DNA of 25,070 nt from Nitrososphaerota archaeon (GTDB lineage: Archaea > Thermoproteota > Nitrososphaeria > Nitrososphaerales > UBA183). The DNA lies in contig JAFLZI010000006.1 of the NCBI GenBank assembly GCA_029785625.1, forward strand, positions 1 through 25,070, in the 5' to 3' direction. Position 1 is the stretch's first letter; each line of letters begins with the position of its first letter. Under the pieces are notes generated by a model. The model did not search any database, was not told the origin of the DNA, and saw nothing but the letters and a program-made list of their open reading frames with translations. Positions 1 to 7,971 of the stretch are shown piece after piece. The position numbers were made by a program, and so were the translations under genes.

Positions 1-305
1 ATGGCGCGGATTGCGGCCTGCGCCCCGGGGCCCGGTGTCCTTGGGCCGGTCCCGCCCACCGCCCTTACCTTGATGTGAATCGCCGTGATCCCTTTCCCCT
101 TGGCGACTTCTGACGCCGCCGACGCGCTCCTCATGGCAGCGTAGGGGGACGACTCGAACCTGTCGGCCTTCACGTGCCTCCCGCCGGAGGAGAACGCTAT
201 GGTCTCGGCCCCGGTCAGGTCCGTGATGTGCACGATGGTGTTGTTGTATGAAGAGTAGATGTGGCAGACCCCCCAGCGGTCAGCGAGTACCTCTTCTTCC
301 GACAT
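1..305 (-). CDS. rps11: 30S ribosomal protein uS11, C-terminus cut by window edge
   Basis: Small-subunit ribosomal protein of the platform, binding 16S rRNA near the mRNA exit. Translating the minus strand from the ATG at 305-303 gives 101 residues with the family hallmarks: [18 protein letters not shown] near the N-terminus, [17 protein letters not shown], and the glycine/proline-rich [11 protein letters not shown] before the edge. The family is usually about 130 residues, so roughly 30 residues and the stop lie outside the window. It starts 5 bases after the uS4 stop, so it is the third gene of the uS13-uS4-uS11 transcript. The identity is seen directly; only the end is missing. Confidence 0.95.
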   Translation of the reverse strand, partial: MSEEEVLADRWGVCHIYSSYNNTIVHITDLTGAETIAFSSGGRHVKADRFESSPYAAMRSASAASEVAKGKGITAIHIKVRAVGGTGPRTPGPGAQAAIRA

Positions 306-310
306 CTCTC

Positions 311-853
311 TCACTGCACCTGGGCCGGCTGCTCGGCCGGCGCCGCCGTCTGCTCTTCTGCGGGAGCAACCGCATTGGCGGCTCCGCCGGTCAACGCGAC
401 CGTCCCTTCTTCAACGCCGCCGACCTCGTATCCTGGAACCGTGATCACCCGCCCCCCCACAGAGACGTGGCCATGGACTATCAGCTGCCTCGAATGCAGG
501 GGAGAAAGCGCCATCCCTTTCTTGAAGACCATCGTCTGCAGCCTCCTGGCGAGCATGTCCTCCACCGTAAGGCTGAGTATGTCGTCCAGGGTTGACCCCT
601 CCCCGATGAGGCCCTTCCTCCTCAGGCTGTCCAGGAGCTTCTTCTCTTCCCGCTGCCTCACCACCTGAGTGGCCGCGAGGAGGGTCCTCGCCTGCTTTCT
701 GACCCGACTGAGCTGAGTCTGCGCCTTCCAGAGCTCCCTCTTGTTCCTGAGCCCGAATGTACCAAGGAGGTAGAGCTCCTGGGCCAGCTGGTCCGCCCTC
801 CAGGGGCTCCTCGGCCTGCTGTACTGCTTCCTCGACTTCTTAGGATCTCCCAA
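311..853 (-). CDS. rps4: 30S ribosomal protein uS4
   Basis: Primary rRNA-binding protein of the small subunit body. The 180 residues begin [18 protein letters not shown], the usual archaeal uS4 N-terminus, which fixes the start at a TTG (853-851); no ATG fits. An S4 RNA-binding domain follows at about residues 102-150 ([21 protein letters not shown]). The last 35 residues or so are a low-complexity Ala/Pro/Glu/Gln tail that is not part of the S4 fold, comparable with the Ala/Pro tails of eS24 and eS31 in this window. It lies 3 bases after the uS13 stop and 5 bases before uS11, so all three are co-transcribed. Confidence 0.96.
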   Translation of the reverse strand: MGDPKKSRKQYSRPRSPWRADQLAQELYLLGTFGLRNKRELWKAQTQLSRVRKQARTLLAATQVVRQREEKKLLDSLRRKGLIGEGSTLDDILSLTVEDMLARRLQTMVFKKGMALSPLHSRQLIVHGHVSVGGRVITVPGYEVGGVEEGTVALTGGAANAVAPAEEQTAAPAEQPAQVQ

Positions 854-856
854 TGT

Positions 857-1351
857 CTAAGCTTCCTTCTTCGCGGAGGCTTCCTTCGCCGCCGCAACCA
901 ACGTCGCCTTCCTGACTCCCACCGTCCTTCCCTTCCTCCCAGTGGTCCTAGTCCTCTGGCCCCTGACCTTCAGCCCGAGGCCGTGCCTTATCCCCTTCCA
1001 GCTCTGGATGTTCCTCTCGTCGTCGATGTCCCCCTTCTGGATGAAGTCTAGGTCGGCTCCAAGCAGCTGCTTCGCCTCCCCGGTCTCGGGGTCGTTCCTG
1101 CGGTTGTAGTACCACTCCGGCAGAGCTGCCTTCGTCGTGCTCTGGATGGCCTGCTCGATCTGGCTGACTTGGTCTTCCGTGAGCGTCCCCAGTCTTACCC
1201 TGGGATCCAGGCTCAGTCGCGTCGTGATCACGTTGGCGAAGTTGAACCCGACACCCTTCAGGTCTGCCAGGGCCACGATCAGCTTCTTTCCCCCTGCCAG
1301 GTCCCGTCCTGAAATCCTGACCAGGTGCCTGAACTCTGAGGCCTCGGACAT
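857..1351 (-). CDS. rps13: 30S ribosomal protein uS13
   Basis: Head protein of the small subunit, contacting the P-site tRNA and the bridge to the large subunit. The chosen start, ATG at 1351, gives 164 residues beginning MSEASEFRHLVRISGRDL, as expected for archaeal uS13. The open frame extends upstream to 1510, but that part is Pro/Gly/Arg-rich, crosses a TATA box and has no family similarity. The conserved core is DLKGVGFNFANVI, the basic GIRHGLGLKVRGQRTRTTGRKG, and a Lys/Ala-rich tail. It is the first gene of a minus-strand transcript uS13-uS4-uS11, divergent from rpoD. Confidence 0.96.
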   Translation of the reverse strand: MSEASEFRHLVRISGRDLAGGKKLIVALADLKGVGFNFANVITTRLSLDPRVRLGTLTEDQVSQIEQAIQSTTKAALPEWYYNRRNDPETGEAKQLLGADLDFIQKGDIDDERNIQSWKGIRHGLGLKVRGQRTRTTGRKGRTVGVRKATLVAAAKEASAKKEA

Positions 1352-1378
1352 TTTTCCGAACCTGCCCTTCGCCCTTCC

Positions 1379-1386
1379 GATATAAG
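1379..1386 (-). promoter_or_regulatory. TATA box for uS13-uS4-uS11
   Basis: CTTATATC on the minus strand, centred 31 bases before the uS13 ATG. With the usual archaeal TATA-to-start-site spacing of about 25 bases, transcription would begin a few bases before the ATG, giving an almost leaderless mRNA. The position supports the short uS13 start. Confidence 0.6.
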
Positions 1387-1555
1387 GTTTCGACGGAAAC
1401 CGCAATCTCACGGCGAAGCACCGAGCCGGGCAAGGGACGGGCCAGCTGGATTCTCCTCCCGACCCCCGGGAAGGAGGCGGCGGGCTCGGGGCATCCCCCC
1501 GCGGGGGCAAAACCAGCCCTGGAGCGCTGTGGAGCGCCGGAGAGAGTCCCGCTAT

Positions 1556-1563
1556 CTTTTTAA
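1556..1563 (+). promoter_or_regulatory. Possible TATA box for the rpoD-led operon
   Basis: CTTTTTAA is the only AT-rich stretch in the 273-base divergent spacer (1352-1624) on the side of rpoD. Transcription would start near 1588 and leave a leader of about 35 bases. The rest of the spacer is GC-rich with a short direct repeat (GGAGCGC at 1521 and 1531). I see no RNA gene in it. Confidence 0.4.
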
Positions 1564-1624
1564 CCGGAACAAATTCCCGACCTCGAAACGCGACGTCTCA
1601 TGGGAGCCAGTTTCGAGCCAGTAG

Positions 1625-2269
1625 GTGGAGCGGTTGGTTGAGGTAAAGGCGCTTGAAGACAGCGGGAGTACCGTCTCAGTCCAACTCGAGGGGGTAGATC
1701 GGTCCTACGCCAACGCGATCAGGCGGTTCTGCATATCCGAAGTCCCATCGATGGCGATAGACGACGTGGTGATACTAGAGAACTCTTCTGTGCTCTACGA
1801 CGAGATACTCGCCCACAGGCTCGGCATGATCCCGATCAAGACAGACCTCGAGAAGTACAACCTCCCTGAGGCATGCGACTGCGGCAACCCCTTGGGGTGC
1901 CACAAGTGCAGGGTGCTCTTCGTGCTCGACGCGAAGGGCAAGGACAAGGTCTCCACCGTGACCTCCGGCGACCTCGTGTCGGAGGACAGGGAAGTGAGGC
2001 CGGTCAGCGAGTCAATACCTCTCGTCAAGCTGGCCGCGGGCCAGTCGGTCAAGCTCGAAGCCTACGCCAGGCTGGGGCGGGGCAAGGAGCACGCGAAGTG
2101 GCAGCCGTGCACGGTCGCCACCCTTACTGACGGCAAGAAGGAAGGTACCTTCGTCCTGACCGTCGAGTCTGCAGGAGGACTCCCGGCGAAGCAGATCGTT
2201 CTGAAGGCCATTCAGCTCATCGAGAAGAAGTTGGACGAAATCCAGGTGGCGGTGGGCGGGTCCAAATGA
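1625..2269 (+). CDS. rpoD: DNA-directed RNA polymerase subunit D (Rpo3)
   Basis: Assembly platform subunit of archaeal RNA polymerase, equivalent to Rpb3 and bacterial alpha. Conserved alpha-motif residues are clear: YANAIRRFCISEVPSMAIDDV at about residues 28-48 and LYDEILAHRLGMIP at 58-70. Four cysteines (84, 86, 92, 95; CxC-x5-C-x2-C) form a zinc loop like that of Rpb3. The segment from HAKWQPC straight to FVLTVESAGG is short, so the Fe-S ferredoxin-like domain 3 found in Sulfolobus RpoD is absent. The start may be GTG 1625 or TTG 1634; AGGTGGAG at 1623-1630 could serve the latter. It overlaps eL18 by ATGA. Confidence 0.95.
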   Translation: MERLVEVKALEDSGSTVSVQLEGVDRSYANAIRRFCISEVPSMAIDDVVILENSSVLYDEILAHRLGMIPIKTDLEKYNLPEACDCGNPLGCHKCRVLFVLDAKGKDKVSTVTSGDLVSEDREVRPVSESIPLVKLAAGQSVKLEAYARLGRGKEHAKWQPCTVATLTDGKKEGTFVLTVESAGGLPAKQIVLKAIQLIEKKLDEIQVAVGGSK

Positions 2270-2619
2270 CAGCCTCGAACCCCGTCCTCAGGCGGACAGC
2301 GGTGATGCTGGAGAAGGCCGGGAGGAAGCAGAAGGCCCCCATCTGGAGCGAGGCCTCGGTCCTGCTCGCCAGCCCAGCCGGGACGCGCGTCGAAGTCAAC
2401 CTCGGGAGGATATCCAAGGTCGTAGGTGAAGCCCAGGCGGTGTTCGTCCCGGGGAAGGTCCTCGGCACCGGCGTCGCCGGAAAGAAGCTTGTCGTAGGCG
2501 CGTTCTCTTTCTCAGCCTCCGCCAGGTCGAAGATAGAGGCGACCGGGGGGGCGGCGCTTTCCGTGGAGGATTTCTTGAAGAAGTACCCGAAAGGGAGCGG
2601 AGTCAGACTTGTCCGGTGA
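2266..2619 (+). CDS. rpl18e: 50S ribosomal protein eL18
   Basis: Large-subunit protein shared by archaea and eukaryotes. It has 117 residues, the normal archaeal length. Family features include NPVLRRTAVMLEKAGRKQKAPIW at the N-terminus, EVNLGRISK in the middle, and VLGTGVAGKKLVVGAFSFS followed by ARSKIEATGG near the C-terminus. The ATG overlaps the rpoD stop (ATGA at 2266-2269), implying translational coupling, and its own stop lies inside the uL13 open frame. It belongs to the conserved rpoD-eL18-uL13-uS9-rpoN run. Confidence 0.94.
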   Translation: MTASNPVLRRTAVMLEKAGRKQKAPIWSEASVLLASPAGTRVEVNLGRISKVVGEAQAVFVPGKVLGTGVAGKKLVVGAFSFSASARSKIEATGGAALSVEDFLKKYPKGSGVRLVR

Positions 2620-3049
2620 AGAGTCGGTGTACGTCGACGCGACCGACCAGATCGCGGGGCGGCTCTCCTCCAAGGTGGCGAAGCTCCTTCTGTCGGGGAA
2701 GCGGGTGACCGTTGTGAACGCCGAGAAGTCTCTCATCTCCGGGTCGCGGACAGCGGTGGTGAACCAGTGGAAGGAAAGGCTGGAGCTGTCGAGCAGGGTC
2801 AACCCCATCTACGGCCCCATCCACCCGAGGAGGCCGGACAACATACTCCGGAGGATGGTCAGGGGGATGGTCCCGAGGAAGAAGCCGAAGGGGGCGCTGG
2901 CGATGAAGAGGCTGAGGGTATACATCGGGGTCCCAGAGGGGATCGACGCGGCGAAGCTGAAGAGGTTCGACGAGACCACCGCGACGCGCCCGATCCCGGT
3001 CTACGTGACCATGGCGGACCTCTCGAAGAGCCTGGGGTGGAATGAGTAG
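2609..3049 (+). CDS. rpl13: 50S ribosomal protein uL13
   Basis: Large-subunit protein acting early in assembly. The core reads VDATDQIAGRLSSKVAKLLL, then VTVVNAEKSLISG, then PIHPRRPDNILRRMVRGM and MKRLRVYIGVPEG, all typical of archaeal uL13. The start is ambiguous. TTG 2609 overlaps eL18 by 11 bases and gives 146 residues. GTG 2627 gives 140 residues beginning MYVDATDQ, closer to the family N-terminus, with GGTGA (2615-2619) suitably placed before it. The stop overlaps the uS9 start. Confidence 0.94.
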   Translation: MSGEESVYVDATDQIAGRLSSKVAKLLLSGKRVTVVNAEKSLISGSRTAVVNQWKERLELSSRVNPIYGPIHPRRPDNILRRMVRGMVPRKKPKGALAMKRLRVYIGVPEGIDAAKLKRFDETTATRPIPVYVTMADLSKSLGWNE

Positions 3050-3482
3050 CCAAATGCCTACCCAGACCAAGGCCCAGGTGAAGAAGCCGCCGAAGCTCTA
3101 CTCCGGCGCGAGGAAGACCGCGAGGGCCACCGCGGCGATATCCCAGGGCGCAGGACGCATCAGGATCAACGGAACACCGGTCGAATTCTGGGAGCCCGAG
3201 CCGGCGAGGCTCCACCTGCTCGCCCCCGTCCAGGTGGTAGGCGAGCTGAGGGACAAGTTCGACCTCGACGTCAGCGTGTCGGGAGGGGGGTTCATGGGGC
3301 AGGCGGATGCCGCTGCCATGGCCATCGCCAGAGCCTACGTCGACCAGGTCAGGGGGAGCGAAATCAGGGAAAGGCTGAATGCATACAATAAATACCTGCT
3401 TTCGGGCGACCCGAGACAAGCTGAACCCAAGAAATTCGGAGGGCCGGGCGCGCGCAGGAAGCGGCAGAAGTCATACAGGTGA
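3042..3482 (+). CDS. rps9: 30S ribosomal protein uS9
   Basis: Small-subunit head protein whose C-terminal tail reaches the P-site tRNA. The 146 residues include YSGARKTARATAAISQGAGRIRING, VVGELRDKFDLDVSVSGGGFMGQADA and IARAYV, and end with the invariant basic tail RRKRQKSYR. The ATG at 3042 lies within the end of uL13 (8-base overlap), which suggests coupled translation. The first 13 residues are variable, so a later start such as ATG 3054 is possible. The family is not in doubt. Confidence 0.95.
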   Translation: MSSQMPTQTKAQVKKPPKLYSGARKTARATAAISQGAGRIRINGTPVEFWEPEPARLHLLAPVQVVGELRDKFDLDVSVSGGGFMGQADAAAMAIARAYVDQVRGSEIRERLNAYNKYLLSGDPRQAEPKKFGGPGARRKRQKSYR

Positions 3483-3488
3483 TTTGCC

Positions 3489-3698
3489 ATGATGATCCCT
3501 ATCCGTTGTTTCACCTGCGGCAGCCTCATCGGGGACAAGTTCGCCCCGTTCCAGGCAAGGGTGAAGGGGGGCGAGGACCCAGGCAAGGTGCTGGACGACC
3601 TCGGCCTGAAGAGGTATTGCTGCAGGCGCATGCTCATCTCATCGGTGGACGTCATCGACCAGGTCCTTCCGTTCTACAGCAGGAAGCCAGAGCTGTAG
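3489..3698 (+). CDS. rpoN: DNA-directed RNA polymerase subunit N (Rpo10)
   Basis: Small zinc-binding subunit of RNA polymerase, equivalent to eukaryotic Rpb10, that joins the Rpo3-Rpo11 assembly platform. The 69 residues have the atypical zinc motif of the family: CFTCG near the N-terminus and the adjacent pair YCCRRM near residue 45. The sequence begins [15 protein letters not shown], so the start may be ATG 3489 or the next ATG at 3492. It lies 6 bases after uS9 and 15 before uS2. The rpoK gene that often follows rpoN in archaea is not present here. Confidence 0.95.
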   Translation: MMIPIRCFTCGSLIGDKFAPFQARVKGGEDPGKVLDDLGLKRYCCRRMLISSVDVIDQVLPFYSRKPEL

Positions 3699-3713
3699 GT
3701 CAGGAGCTTGGCC

Positions 3714-4403
3714 ATGTCTGAGTTCGACGACGACGCGGGTTCGGCCGACAAGCTGGTGGCGCCCGGCTTCTCCGAGAAGGCGCTGCTCGCCACAGGCATC
3801 CGCATCGGGACGCCTGTCAGGACGAAGACGATGGAGCAGTTCACGGCGCGGCCGAGGCCCGACGGCCTCCACATGATCGACTACCCCAAGACGCTCCAGA
3901 GGATCGACGTTGCCGGCAAGTTCATCGCCGCCACTGGCGCGAAGAACACTGTCGTGTACACCAGCAGGGAGCACGGCGCCATGGCGGTCGCGAAGTTCTG
4001 CGAGCTCACCGGGGCCATGCCCAGGATCGGCAGGTTCATGCCCGGCACGTTCACCAACCCACTGTACCCCGGACACCTGGACGCGGAACTGGTGGTGGTG
4101 GCAGACCCGATGTCGGACACCCAGGCCATGGTCGAGGCGGGGAAGCTCGGGGTACCGGTGATAGCTGTCTGCGACACGGACAACGTCACGGACGACGTCG
4201 ACCTGGTCATCCCGGGGAACAACAGAGGCAGGAAGTCCATCGCGGCGATCTTCTGGCTCCTGGCCAGGGCGACCCTGGTGCACTCAGGGCTGGTGACCGA
4301 GGATCAGCCCATGAAGTACGGGATCGAAGACTTCGAGACCAAGGTGGAGGAAGAGCAGCGGCCCGAGGCCCTCGATGAAAGGGGATCCGAGAGGCGCGAA
4401 TAG
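3714..4403 (+). CDS. rps2: 30S ribosomal protein uS2
   Basis: Small-subunit protein (eukaryotic SA/p40 family) at the back of the 30S near the mRNA exit. The 229 residues contain the family core: ATGIRIGTPVRTKTMEQF, TLQRIDVAGKFIAATGAKNTVVYTSREHG, MPGTFTNPLYPGHLDAELVVVADPMSD, and the C-terminal VCDTDNVTDDVDLVIPGNNRGRKSI (given in parts; each piece is contiguous). ATG 3714 is chosen because GGAG at 3703-3706 sits about 7 bases before it; an in-frame TTG lies 6 bases upstream. The last 25 residues form an acidic Glu/Arg-rich tail. Confidence 0.95.
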   Translation: MSEFDDDAGSADKLVAPGFSEKALLATGIRIGTPVRTKTMEQFTARPRPDGLHMIDYPKTLQRIDVAGKFIAATGAKNTVVYTSREHGAMAVAKFCELTGAMPRIGRFMPGTFTNPLYPGHLDAELVVVADPMSDTQAMVEAGKLGVPVIAVCDTDNVTDDVDLVIPGNNRGRKSIAAIFWLLARATLVHSGLVTEDQPMKYGIEDFETKVEEEQRPEALDERGSERRE

Positions 4404-4412
4404 GCCCGCGTA

Positions 4413-5261
4413 ATGCCAGTCCGAAAGCCAGCTGTCTCAGGCCAGTTCTATCCGTCAGACCCCACCGAGCTTTCAAGGCTCATCGACGAATGCTACACCC
4501 ATGGGCTGGGCCCTGGAACGCTCCCTCCGGCCCCCGCCACGGACGCGGACATCGTGGCCGTCGTCTCCCCTCATGCCGGCTACGTCTACTCCGGGCCGGT
4601 GGCCGCACACTCCTACTACCACGTGTCCTCGCTCCGCAGACCTGACCTTGCCGTGGTCGTGGGGCCTAACCACTACGGGGTCGGGAGCGGGGTCGCGACC
4701 TTCGGCGAGGGGGAGTGGACGACCCCGCTGGGCCGCATGCTCGTCGACAGCGAGGCCGCCGCTGAGCTCGTGGCCCTGGCCGGCGTAGTCTCGATGGACC
4801 CGGAGGCCCACAGGCTCGAGCACTCCATCGAGGTGCAGCTCCCTTTCCTGCAGAGGATCTACGGGGGTGCGGTCCCGCTCCTGCCGATCTCTCTCATCTT
4901 CCAGGACCTGGACACCGCCGAGGCCGTCTCTTCGGCCCTCTCCAAGCTCCTGAGGGGGAAGAGGGCCATCCTCGTCGCCTCCTCCGACCTCACCCATTAC
5001 GAGCCTCCGACCGCAGCGAGGGAGAAGGACATGGCTCTCCTCCGGGAGGTGCTGAAGATGGACGTCCGGGGGTTCTACTCCACGCTCGAAGGGCTCAACG
5101 TCACCGCCTGCGGCTACGGCGCCATAGCCACCGTGATGCTCACGGCCAGAGCCCTGGGGCTCGCCCGGCCCGAGCTCCTGAAGTACGCCACGAGCGGCGA
5201 CACCAGCGGCGACAACGTTCAAGTCGTGGGCTACGGCGCCCTCAGATTCGTAAGCAATTGA
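4413..5261 (+). CDS. MEMO1-family protein (AmmeMemoRadiSam protein B)
   Basis: Member of the MEMO family, an ancient fold related to class III extradiol dioxygenases. Its function in archaea is unsettled, and the gene commonly sits between uS2 and mevalonate kinase, as here. The 282 residues begin MPVRKPAVSGQFYP, the family signature. Conserved metal-site candidates are His54 (SPHAGYVYSG), His137 (EHSIEVQLPF) and Cys233 (TACGYGAI); GPNHYG and SSDLTHY are also typical. Its TGA stop overlaps the TTG start of the next gene, so the two are translationally coupled. The family is certain and the biochemical role is not. Confidence 0.92.
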   Translation: MPVRKPAVSGQFYPSDPTELSRLIDECYTHGLGPGTLPPAPATDADIVAVVSPHAGYVYSGPVAAHSYYHVSSLRRPDLAVVVGPNHYGVGSGVATFGEGEWTTPLGRMLVDSEAAAELVALAGVVSMDPEAHRLEHSIEVQLPFLQRIYGGAVPLLPISLIFQDLDTAEAVSSALSKLLRGKRAILVASSDLTHYEPPTAAREKDMALLREVLKMDVRGFYSTLEGLNVTACGYGAIATVMLTARALGLARPELLKYATSGDTSGDNVQVVGYGALRFVSN

Positions 5262-6184
5262 GAGCCATAGCAGAGGCTCCATCGAAGGTCATAGTCACGG
5301 GCGAGCACTTCGTCGTCCACGGGGCCTGGGCCCTGGCCGCGGCACTGCCGGGGAAGGTGAGGGTGGAGGTCGAAGCTTCGAGCTCCCTCAAGGTCGCGTC
5401 TCAGGGGTTCCAGGCGGGCGCGTCCGAGCTGGCGCCCATCAGCCGGGTGGTCGGGGCGGTGGCAGAGGAGTTCTCGGTGAGCCAGCCGGTGAGCGTCTCG
5501 ATCTCCTCTTCCGTCCCACGGGGGGCCGGCCTCGGCTCCTCCGCCGCCACCATGGTCGCGCTCGCTGCAGCGCTGTCGCGGTTCCACGCTCTCCACCTGG
5601 GGGTCGAGGACGTGATCCGCCTCTCGATGGTGGGGGAGAAGGACATCCACGGGCGCCCCTCCGGCGTCGACCCCGCTGTCTGCGCTCTGGGCGGGGTGAT
5701 ACTCTTCAGGCCCGGGAGTAAGCCCAGGAGGGTCTCTTTCAAAGGGAGCCGCTCCTTGGTGGTGTCCTACTCGGGGATCAACAGGGAGACCAGGGGGCAG
5801 ATAGGGAGGGTCTCGGAGACGAAGGACAGATACCCGAGCTACTTCGGCAGCCTTGCCAGGTCGGTGAGCCAGCTCAGCATCGAGGCCGCGGGGATGCTGG
5901 CGGAGGAGGACGGCGAAGGGCTTGGTGCGGCGCTCACCTTGAACCACGCGATCCTGTGCTCGCTGGGGGTATCCAACCCCGCCCTCGACGGGATGGTCGA
6001 CCTGATGTCGTCGCTAGGCGCGTACGGCGCGAAGCTCACCGGGGGAGGGGGAGGGGGGAGCGTGGTCGCGGTGGCCCCCAAGGCAAAGGAAAAAAACCTA
6101 GTTTCAGGGCTGACGGCGCGAGGGTATGAAACGTTCATCGCCAAGGTACCCGCCGAGGGAGTGAAAAGCTGGCTAGAGCGGTAG
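5258..6184 (+). CDS. mvk: Mevalonate kinase
   Basis: GHMP-family kinase that phosphorylates mevalonate with ATP, an early step of archaeal isoprenoid and membrane-lipid synthesis in the cytoplasm. The 308 residues show the three GHMP motifs: motif 1 with SKVIVTGEHFVVHG (9-22), the ATP loop PRGAGLGSSAATM (87-99), and the C-terminal glycine loop KLTGGGGGGSVVAV (259-272). The catalytic aspartate is probably Asp138 in SGVDPAV. The start is TTG 5258, overlapping the MEMO stop by TTGA. The next gene, isopentenyl phosphate kinase, acts later in the same pathway and seems to start inside the last codons of this one. Confidence 0.94.
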   Translation: MRAIAEAPSKVIVTGEHFVVHGAWALAAALPGKVRVEVEASSSLKVASQGFQAGASELAPISRVVGAVAEEFSVSQPVSVSISSSVPRGAGLGSSAATMVALAAALSRFHALHLGVEDVIRLSMVGEKDIHGRPSGVDPAVCALGGVILFRPGSKPRRVSFKGSRSLVVSYSGINRETRGQIGRVSETKDRYPSYFGSLARSVSQLSIEAAGMLAEEDGEGLGAALTLNHAILCSLGVSNPALDGMVDLMSSLGAYGAKLTGGGGGGSVVAVAPKAKEKNLVSGLTARGYETFIAKVPAEGVKSWLER

Positions 6185-6915
6185 TCGCGAAGCTCGGGGG
6201 CTCCGTGATCACGGACAAGTCGAAGCCCTTCTCCTATCGGCCAGACGTGGTCTCGGCGCTCTCGGAGGAGATAGCTTCGTCGGACCAGAAGGTCGTCGTG
6301 GTGCACGGCGGAGGGTCGTTCGGCCATGTGGTGGCGAAGCAGCACGGGCTAGGCGCAGAGGCCGCGGAGGCCGCTGCCGTGGGGGTCGCCCAGACGAGGG
6401 GGGCGATGTACGAGCTGAACAGGATGGTCTGCAAGACCATGATGGAGTTCAGGCTGAGCCCATATCCGTTCTCCCCCTTCGACGCCATCAGCCGGGCCGG
6501 GGGGGCGTCGGTGTCTTCCTGGCTGAAGGGGCTCCTCAAGGAGGGGCTTACCCCTGTCACCTTCGGGGACGTCGGTCTGGCCCCGTCGGGGTTCAGGGTG
6601 ATCTCGGGGGACGTCATAGTCCAAGAGCTGGCCAAGATGATGGGACCGGAGCGGGTGGTCTTCGCCCTCGACGTGGACGGAGTCTACGAGGGGAACACCA
6701 GGGTCATCATCCCGGAGCTGAGCGTGGCCAAGGTGAGGAGGATGAAGGTGCAGGAAGGGGACGACGCCACGGGAGGGATGAGGCTGAAGCTGGAGATGGC
6801 CGCCAAGATAGCCGCTGGAGGGACAACGGTAAACTTCGTCTCAGGCTACAGGCGGAACGAGTTCTCGAAGGCCGTCCGGGGCCTGGACTTCTACGGGACA
6901 GTGGTCCGCTCCTAG
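6169..6915 (+). CDS. ipk: Isopentenyl phosphate kinase, apparent non-standard start
   Basis: Amino-acid-kinase-fold enzyme that phosphorylates isopentenyl phosphate to isopentenyl diphosphate, the last step of the archaeal alternative mevalonate route. Diagnostic elements are AKLGGSVITDKSKPF at the N-terminus, VVVHGGGSFGHVVAKQHGL with the family's catalytic His, TFGDVGL, FALDVDGVYEG and DATGGMRLKLEMA. The first ordinary start in frame, GTG 6205, would remove the essential AKLGGS segment. The frame is open back to a TGA at 6127 and contains no ATG, GTG or TTG before it. I therefore propose CTG 6169, which has GGGAGTG (6157-6163) 5 bases ahead and gives 248 residues, a normal family length. The end and the family are certain; the start is inferred. 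Confidence 0.85.
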   Translation: MARAVVAKLGGSVITDKSKPFSYRPDVVSALSEEIASSDQKVVVVHGGGSFGHVVAKQHGLGAEAAEAAAVGVAQTRGAMYELNRMVCKTMMEFRLSPYPFSPFDAISRAGGASVSSWLKGLLKEGLTPVTFGDVGLAPSGFRVISGDVIVQELAKMMGPERVVFALDVDGVYEGNTRVIIPELSVAKVRRMKVQEGDDATGGMRLKLEMAAKIAAGGTTVNFVSGYRRNEFSKAVRGLDFYGTVVRS

Positions 6916-6939
6916 GCGAGAGGCAGGCACCGGTCAGGC

Positions 6940-7971
6940 ATGCCCATCCTCCAGGACGAGATGAACCGCGTGAAGGCGAGGGTCGACGGTCTCATCCTTG
7001 ATGGAATCCTGCCGAAGTCAAGCCCGATAAAGGAGATCGACCTCCTCTACAAGATGATGCGCGACTACCCATCCCGCCCGGCCAAGGGGATGAGGCCTTT
7101 CCTATGCGTGACCGCCTGCAGGGCTGCCGGCGGGTCGGAGGACGACGCGATACTCACCGCGGCCTGCATCGAGCTCTTCCAGAACTGGATCCTGGTGCAC
7201 GACGACATCGAGGACGGCTCCGAGCTGAGGCGCGGAGATCCCGCGCTGCACAAGAAGTACGGCGAGCCCCTGGCCCTCAACGCCGGGGACGCCCTCCACG
7301 CCCGCACCTGGGGCGCCCTGCTGCAGAACAGGGGGAGGCTGGGCCTGGGCCGGACCTTCGCCGTCATGGAGGAGTTCTCTCGGATGGTCGACGAGACGAC
7401 TGAGGGGCAGCACATGGAGCTGGGGTGGGTGACGGGCAAGCGGTGGGACCTTGGGGAGAGGGACTACTTCGAGATGTGCACCCGCAAGACTTCCTGGTAT
7501 ACGGTGGCCAGCCCATGCCGGCTGGGGGCGCTGGTGGCCGGGGCCGGCCAGGACGTCCTCTCCGGCCTGAAGGAGTTCGGGACGAGCCTGGGGGTCGCCT
7601 TCCAGATACAGGACGACGCACTCAACCTGGTGGGGGACCAGAAGAAGTACGGCAAGGCGAAGTCCGACGACATCCTCGAAGGCAAGAGGACACTGATACT
7701 CCTCCACCTCCTCTCGGTGGCGTCGCAGAGCGAAAGGGACAAGGTCATCGCGATAATGAGCAAAGCCAGGGAGCAGAAGACCGACGGAGACGTATCGTTC
7801 GTCATGTCAGCCATAGAGAAGCACGACTCGGTAGGCTTCGCCAGGAAGAGGGCCTCGGAGCTCCTCAAGCAGTCCCTGGCAACGCTCAGGGACATCGACT
7901 GGAAGGGGGAGAAGGAGGCCGCGTCCCTCCTCGCCTCATTCGCAAGGTTCGCAGTAGAACGGGAATGGTAG
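6940..7971 (+). CDS. idsA: Geranylgeranyl diphosphate synthase (trans-prenyltransferase)
   Basis: Condenses isopentenyl diphosphate with allylic diphosphates to build the C20 chain of archaeal lipids. The 343 residues have the first aspartate-rich motif HDDIEDGSELRRG (Asp88, 89, 92) and the substrate-binding KGMRPFL near residue 50. The second motif reads QDDALNLVGD, with Asn in place of the usual last Asp of DDxxD. Trp83 lies five residues before the first motif, where an aromatic residue limits the chain to about C20 in archaeal enzymes. It sits 24 bases after isopentenyl phosphate kinase, its substrate supplier, and overlaps gltX by 7 bases. Confidence 0.93.
   Translation: MPILQDEMNRVKARVDGLILDGILPKSSPIKEIDLLYKMMRDYPSRPAKGMRPFLCVTACRAAGGSEDDAILTAACIELFQNWILVHDDIEDGSELRRGDPALHKKYGEPLALNAGDALHARTWGALLQNRGRLGLGRTFAVMEEFSRMVDETTEGQHMELGWVTGKRWDLGERDYFEMCTRKTSWYTVASPCRLGALVAGAGQDVLSGLKEFGTSLGVAFQIQDDALNLVGDQKKYGKAKSDDILEGKRTLILLHLLSVASQSERDKVIAIMSKAREQKTDGDVSFVMSAIEKHDSVGFARKRASELLKQSLATLRDIDWKGEKEAASLLASFARFAVEREW

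Noticed and set aside
1354..1510. Upstream extension of uS13
   Set aside because: The extra residues are Pro/Arg/Gly-rich, match no family member, and would overlap the TATA box that fits the internal ATG.
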